From NCBI GenBank assembly GCA_946186505.1, contig CAMHNI010000027.1, forward strand, positions 1-48,682: a stretch of DNA of 48,682 bases. The letters are read 5' to 3'. The DNA is from an uncultured Prevotellaceae bacterium (lineage in GTDB: Bacteria; Bacteroidota; Bacteroidia; Bacteroidales; Bacteroidaceae). Every line of letters begins with the position of its first letter. Within the stretch, counting starts at the first letter, position 1. Shown here piece after piece: positions 46,374 to 48,682 of this stretch. The notes under the pieces were generated by a model. That model did not search any database. It had not been told where the DNA came from and saw only the letters and a program-made list of their open reading frames with translations. Both the position numbers and the translations under genes were made by a program.

Positions 46374-47942
46374 ATGAAGAAAGGACTTTATGTATTGTTC
46401 ACGCTCGTGATGTGCGTGCTGGCATCCTGTCAGAAGGACGATGATGTCGAACCGGAACCAGAACCTGAACCTCAACCTCAACCCGTTGTTATCAAGTATG
46501 CTGAGTACGAAACGACCGACGACTACGTAGATCTTGGAATCGGCAATATCATGTTTGCCACCAAGAACTTAGGTGCCAAGCGGCCTGAGGATGTTGGCTA
46601 CTTCTTTGCGTGGGGTGAGACGGCACCGAAGGAGGTCTATTCGTGGGATACCTACCAGTTGAGGACTTCACCTATCTACTATGGTAAAGGTGGCGTCCTC
46701 CAGCCCGATGATGATGCTGCAACGGTGATGCTGGGCGAAGGCTGGCGAATGCCGACTGCTGACGAGGTGAAGCTTCTTTATAATACGTATTCCCCTGATG
46801 AATTGGGATGTAGGAGTAGGGGCACCGTTAGGAATGGCGTCTTCGGCTACGAGGTGACAGGTCCCAATGGCAACTCCATATTCTTCCCTTACTCTGGCTA
46901 TATGATAGAGGGCGAACTGGTAAACTATGATTTTACCACCCGAATGTGGTGCTCTAATTATGACAAACGCAGCGCGATGGAGATTTTCTCAATCGACGGG
47001 CTTGGCGTCTCGCTTTTTGAAGCGATGGAGCGATGCTATGGGCTGCTGATACGTCCTGTGAAAGAGAAAAGGGCGGAATCCGACACGTTGTTCCTGAAGC
47101 TCAACGTCCTCGACCGCAACATTGCGGAAGCCCAGCAGTTGCAGGCAACGCTGAACCCTGCTGAATACAGCACCGCCAGCTATCAGACGCTGGTGTCTAA
47201 GCTTATGCAGGCCATTGGCATAAGAGCCTATGCTGTCGAGAACGACGGACAGAAAACGCACCAGCTTACGCATTACATCAACGAGGTGAACAAGGAACTG
47301 CAGGACTCCATCGATATGGCATCGCAACGCCTGCGCCTGGCCATCGTGGGTCTGGACCGTCTGCCCACCTCGAACGATATCCAGGCCGTTGACCTCGGCC
47401 TGTCTGTGCGCTGGGCTTCTCGCAACTTAGGCGCACGCACGGATTCTGAAAATGGCTATTTCTACGCGTGGGGCGAGGTGGCTCCCAAGGAGGGACGCTA
47501 CGAATGGAGTAATTATACGTTCTGCAAGGGCGCCGGCGAAGGTAGGTTCTCCAAATACATTACCGACAGCCAGTGGGGCGAGGTGGACGGAAAGACGCGG
47601 CTCGACCCAGAGGACGATGCGGCTCACGCATTCATGGGTGGCGATTGGCGCATGCCTACCCCCGATGAGTTCCAGGAACTTGTTGACAAGTGTACGTTCG
47701 AAAACGTGGCAATGAATGGCCGTACGGTGATGAAGGCGACGGGCCCTAACGGCAACAGCATCTATTTCCCGCATACAGGAACCACCAGTGTCATTGATGA
47801 GATATACTGCTGGACAACAGACATGAGCGCTGGAGCCAACCAACACGCCATCTGCTATGGCATCCAGTCGTTCTTCGGAGAGGGCTTCAAGTCGTGGGAA
47901 GACCGATATGTCGGCTTGACCATCCGCGCCGTCTGTCCGTGA
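46374..47942 (+). CDS. Lipoprotein with two FISUMP/DUF1566-like domains
   Basis: A 522-residue lipoprotein (MKKGLYVLFTLVMCVLASC, lipid Cys 19), then an EPEPEPEPQPQP linker. Residues about 45-240 and 340-520 are two copies of one domain: ATKNLGAKRPEDVGYFFAWGETAPKEVYSWDTY...GWRMPTADEVKLL...VTGPNGNSIFFPYSG and SRNLGARTDSENGYFYAWGEVAPKEGRYEWSNY...DWRMPTPDEFQEL...ATGPNGNSIYFPHTG. This matches the Fibrobacter-type paralogous domain found in many Bacteroidota surface proteins. A helical stretch (245-325) separates them. It follows the BACON gene after 2 bases and precedes a terminator. Probably adhesive or glycan-binding; unproven. Confidence 0.75.
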   Translation: MKKGLYVLFTLVMCVLASCQKDDDVEPEPEPEPQPQPVVIKYAEYETTDDYVDLGIGNIMFATKNLGAKRPEDVGYFFAWGETAPKEVYSWDTYQLRTSPIYYGKGGVLQPDDDAATVMLGEGWRMPTADEVKLLYNTYSPDELGCRSRGTVRNGVFGYEVTGPNGNSIFFPYSGYMIEGELVNYDFTTRMWCSNYDKRSAMEIFSIDGLGVSLFEAMERCYGLLIRPVKEKRAESDTLFLKLNVLDRNIAEAQQLQATLNPAEYSTASYQTLVSKLMQAIGIRAYAVENDGQKTHQLTHYINEVNKELQDSIDMASQRLRLAIVGLDRLPTSNDIQAVDLGLSVRWASRNLGARTDSENGYFYAWGEVAPKEGRYEWSNYTFCKGAGEGRFSKYITDSQWGEVDGKTRLDPEDDAAHAFMGGDWRMPTPDEFQELVDKCTFENVAMNGRTVMKATGPNGNSIYFPHTGTTSVIDEIYCWTTDMSAGANQHAICYGIQSFFGEGFKSWEDRYVGLTIRAVCP

Positions 47943-47965
47943 CAATAGCCTCTGTAGGGATTGAG

Positions 47966-48006
47966 CACAAAACACCCCCGTCTGAACAAGGCGGGGGTGT
48001 TGTGTG
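47966..48006. terminator. Bidirectional terminator
   Basis: AACACCCCCG (47971-47980) pairs with CGGGGGTGTT (47992-48001), with weaker outer CACAA/TTGTG pairing. It sits between convergent genes (ends at 47942 and 48027). The outer sequence is GT-rich rather than a clean T-run. Confidence 0.7.
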
Positions 48007-48026
48007 TGGAGAGGAAGCTCCATTCG

Positions 48027-48682
48027 TTACTTGAATATCTTCTGGGCAAACATGGTAAGGTAGATGCGCCAGTTGCGCCAGATGTGGCCGCCGTCGGTCT
48101 CGACGTACTCGTATTTGTAGCCCTTCGAGTCCCAGTAGGCACGCAGATCGACGGTGCTCTGATAGAGGAAGTCGGTCTTGCCCATACCCATCCAGTAGAG
48201 CTTGGGCTTGCTGCCGAAGAGTCGGGCTGACTGCTGGGCGAAATCGGGGTCGGCCTTGATTTGCTCGGAGAAGGGCTGCTGCATGTTGAAGTCCTTGCCG
48301 AGGTGCAGACCTGCCGAGAAGAGTCCGTAGTAGTCGAACGAAGTGGGGTAGGTGAGGCTGATGGCGAAGGTGTGGCCGCCGCCCATCGACAGTCCGCAGA
48401 CGGCACGTCCGGCACGGCTCTTGACGGTGCGGTAGTTGGCATCGACATAGTTCACGATGTCCATAAAGCTGGCAGGAATCGTTGCAGCGGCAGGTGCCGT
48501 AGGACCTGTGCCGCCATCGCGGAAGCCCGGCGTGTACATGCCGAACGACCACTCGCCAGGGGCGGCTTGACAGTTGGGATTGCCGTTGGGCATTACCACG
48601 ATCATCGGTTTGGCCTTGCCCGTAGCAATCAGGTTGTCGAGAATCTGGGCAGCACGTCCCAGTTCGCTCCAGGCATTCTCGT
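48027..48682 (-). CDS. CE1-type carbohydrate esterase, partial (feruloyl/acetylxylan esterase-like)
   Basis: The gene continues beyond the right end of the window; the visible 218 residues are the C-terminal part, beginning ENAWSELGRAAQILDNLI. Alpha/beta-hydrolase features: MIVVMPNGN, nucleophile serine in CGLSMGGGH, and the catalytic histidine in TDGGHIWRNWRIYL. The catalytic acid is likely the Asp in MGKTDFLYQS. Similar CE1 enzymes of Bacteroidota release ferulic acid or acetyl groups from arabinoxylan, which would suit the GH43/GH3 set 16-30 kb away. Whether it belongs to another polysaccharide locus to the right cannot be seen. Confidence 0.85.
   Translation of the reverse strand, partial: ENAWSELGRAAQILDNLIATGKAKPMIVVMPNGNPNCQAAPGEWSFGMYTPGFRDGGTGPTAPAAATIPASFMDIVNYVDANYRTVKSRAGRAVCGLSMGGGHTFAISLTYPTSFDYYGLFSAGLHLGKDFNMQQPFSEQIKADPDFAQQSARLFGSKPKLYWMGMGKTDFLYQSTVDLRAYWDSKGYKYEYVETDGGHIWRNWRIYLTMFAQKIFK

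Noticed and set aside
1..48682. tRNA or rRNA genes
   Set aside because: No cloverleaf-like TTCGA arm with acceptor stem and no rRNA-like stretch was noticed, though a covariance search could not be run.

Overview
The window looks like chromosomal DNA of a Prevotella-type gut or rumen bacterium (phylum Bacteroidota). The evidence is Bacteroidota -7 promoter boxes of the form TAnnTTTG, a SusC/SusD pair, several periplasmic or surface glycoside hydrolases with signal peptides or lipoboxes, and small families typical of this order (DUF3098, DUF6057, BACON, DUF2723). All calls come from reading sequence and recognising families; no database search was possible.

Layout. (1) 1-6000 is a patchwork of broken genes around one intact ECF sigma/putative anti-sigma operon (610-2931). 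It holds an ATPase tail, an internally deleted MFS transporter, a frameshifted TonB-like gene, a truncated radical SAM gene, a regulator N-terminus joined to a piece of a DUF2723 gene, a TPR-type lipoprotein regulator and a DUF3098 gene. (2) 5967-6396 is non-coding and repeat-rich. (3) 6397-10670 (minus) holds the AmmeMemoRadiSam genes: AmrS, a lipoprotein Memo-AMMECR1 fusion, and a secreted protein of unknown role. (4) 10859-15678 (plus) holds dipeptidase PepD, a structured leader with two tiny ORFs before a CorA-type Mg2+ channel, and a GH97 glycosidase. (5) 15690-18242 (minus) holds a barrel protein, a membrane protein and an Rpn-type nuclease. (6) 18316-32676 is a polysaccharide utilisation locus. 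GH43, GH43 and GH9 run on the minus strand, divergent from GH3, SusC, SusD and a SusE-position lipoprotein. The set fits arabinoxylan or arabinan-type plant polymer use. (7) 32751-43222 holds two copies of a two-gene module, a DUF6057 membrane protein plus a lipoprotein propeller with a CxxCH motif, separated by a large type IIG restriction-methylase. (8) 43482-47942 encodes three secreted or surface proteins. (9) A CE1-type esterase runs off the right end.

Most interesting observations. Short, partly palindromic repeat elements are embedded in frame inside unrelated protein genes (AmrB-AmrA, GH9, GH97, the CxxCH propeller); two of them share 31 of 35 bases and are read in the same frame. The corA leader has two overlapping tiny ORFs, the first rich in Asp and Pro, and a hairpin ending just before the corA start. 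The DUF6057/CxxCH-propeller module occurs twice with an invariant CxxCH-x9-M-x2-H signature that could be a haem site.
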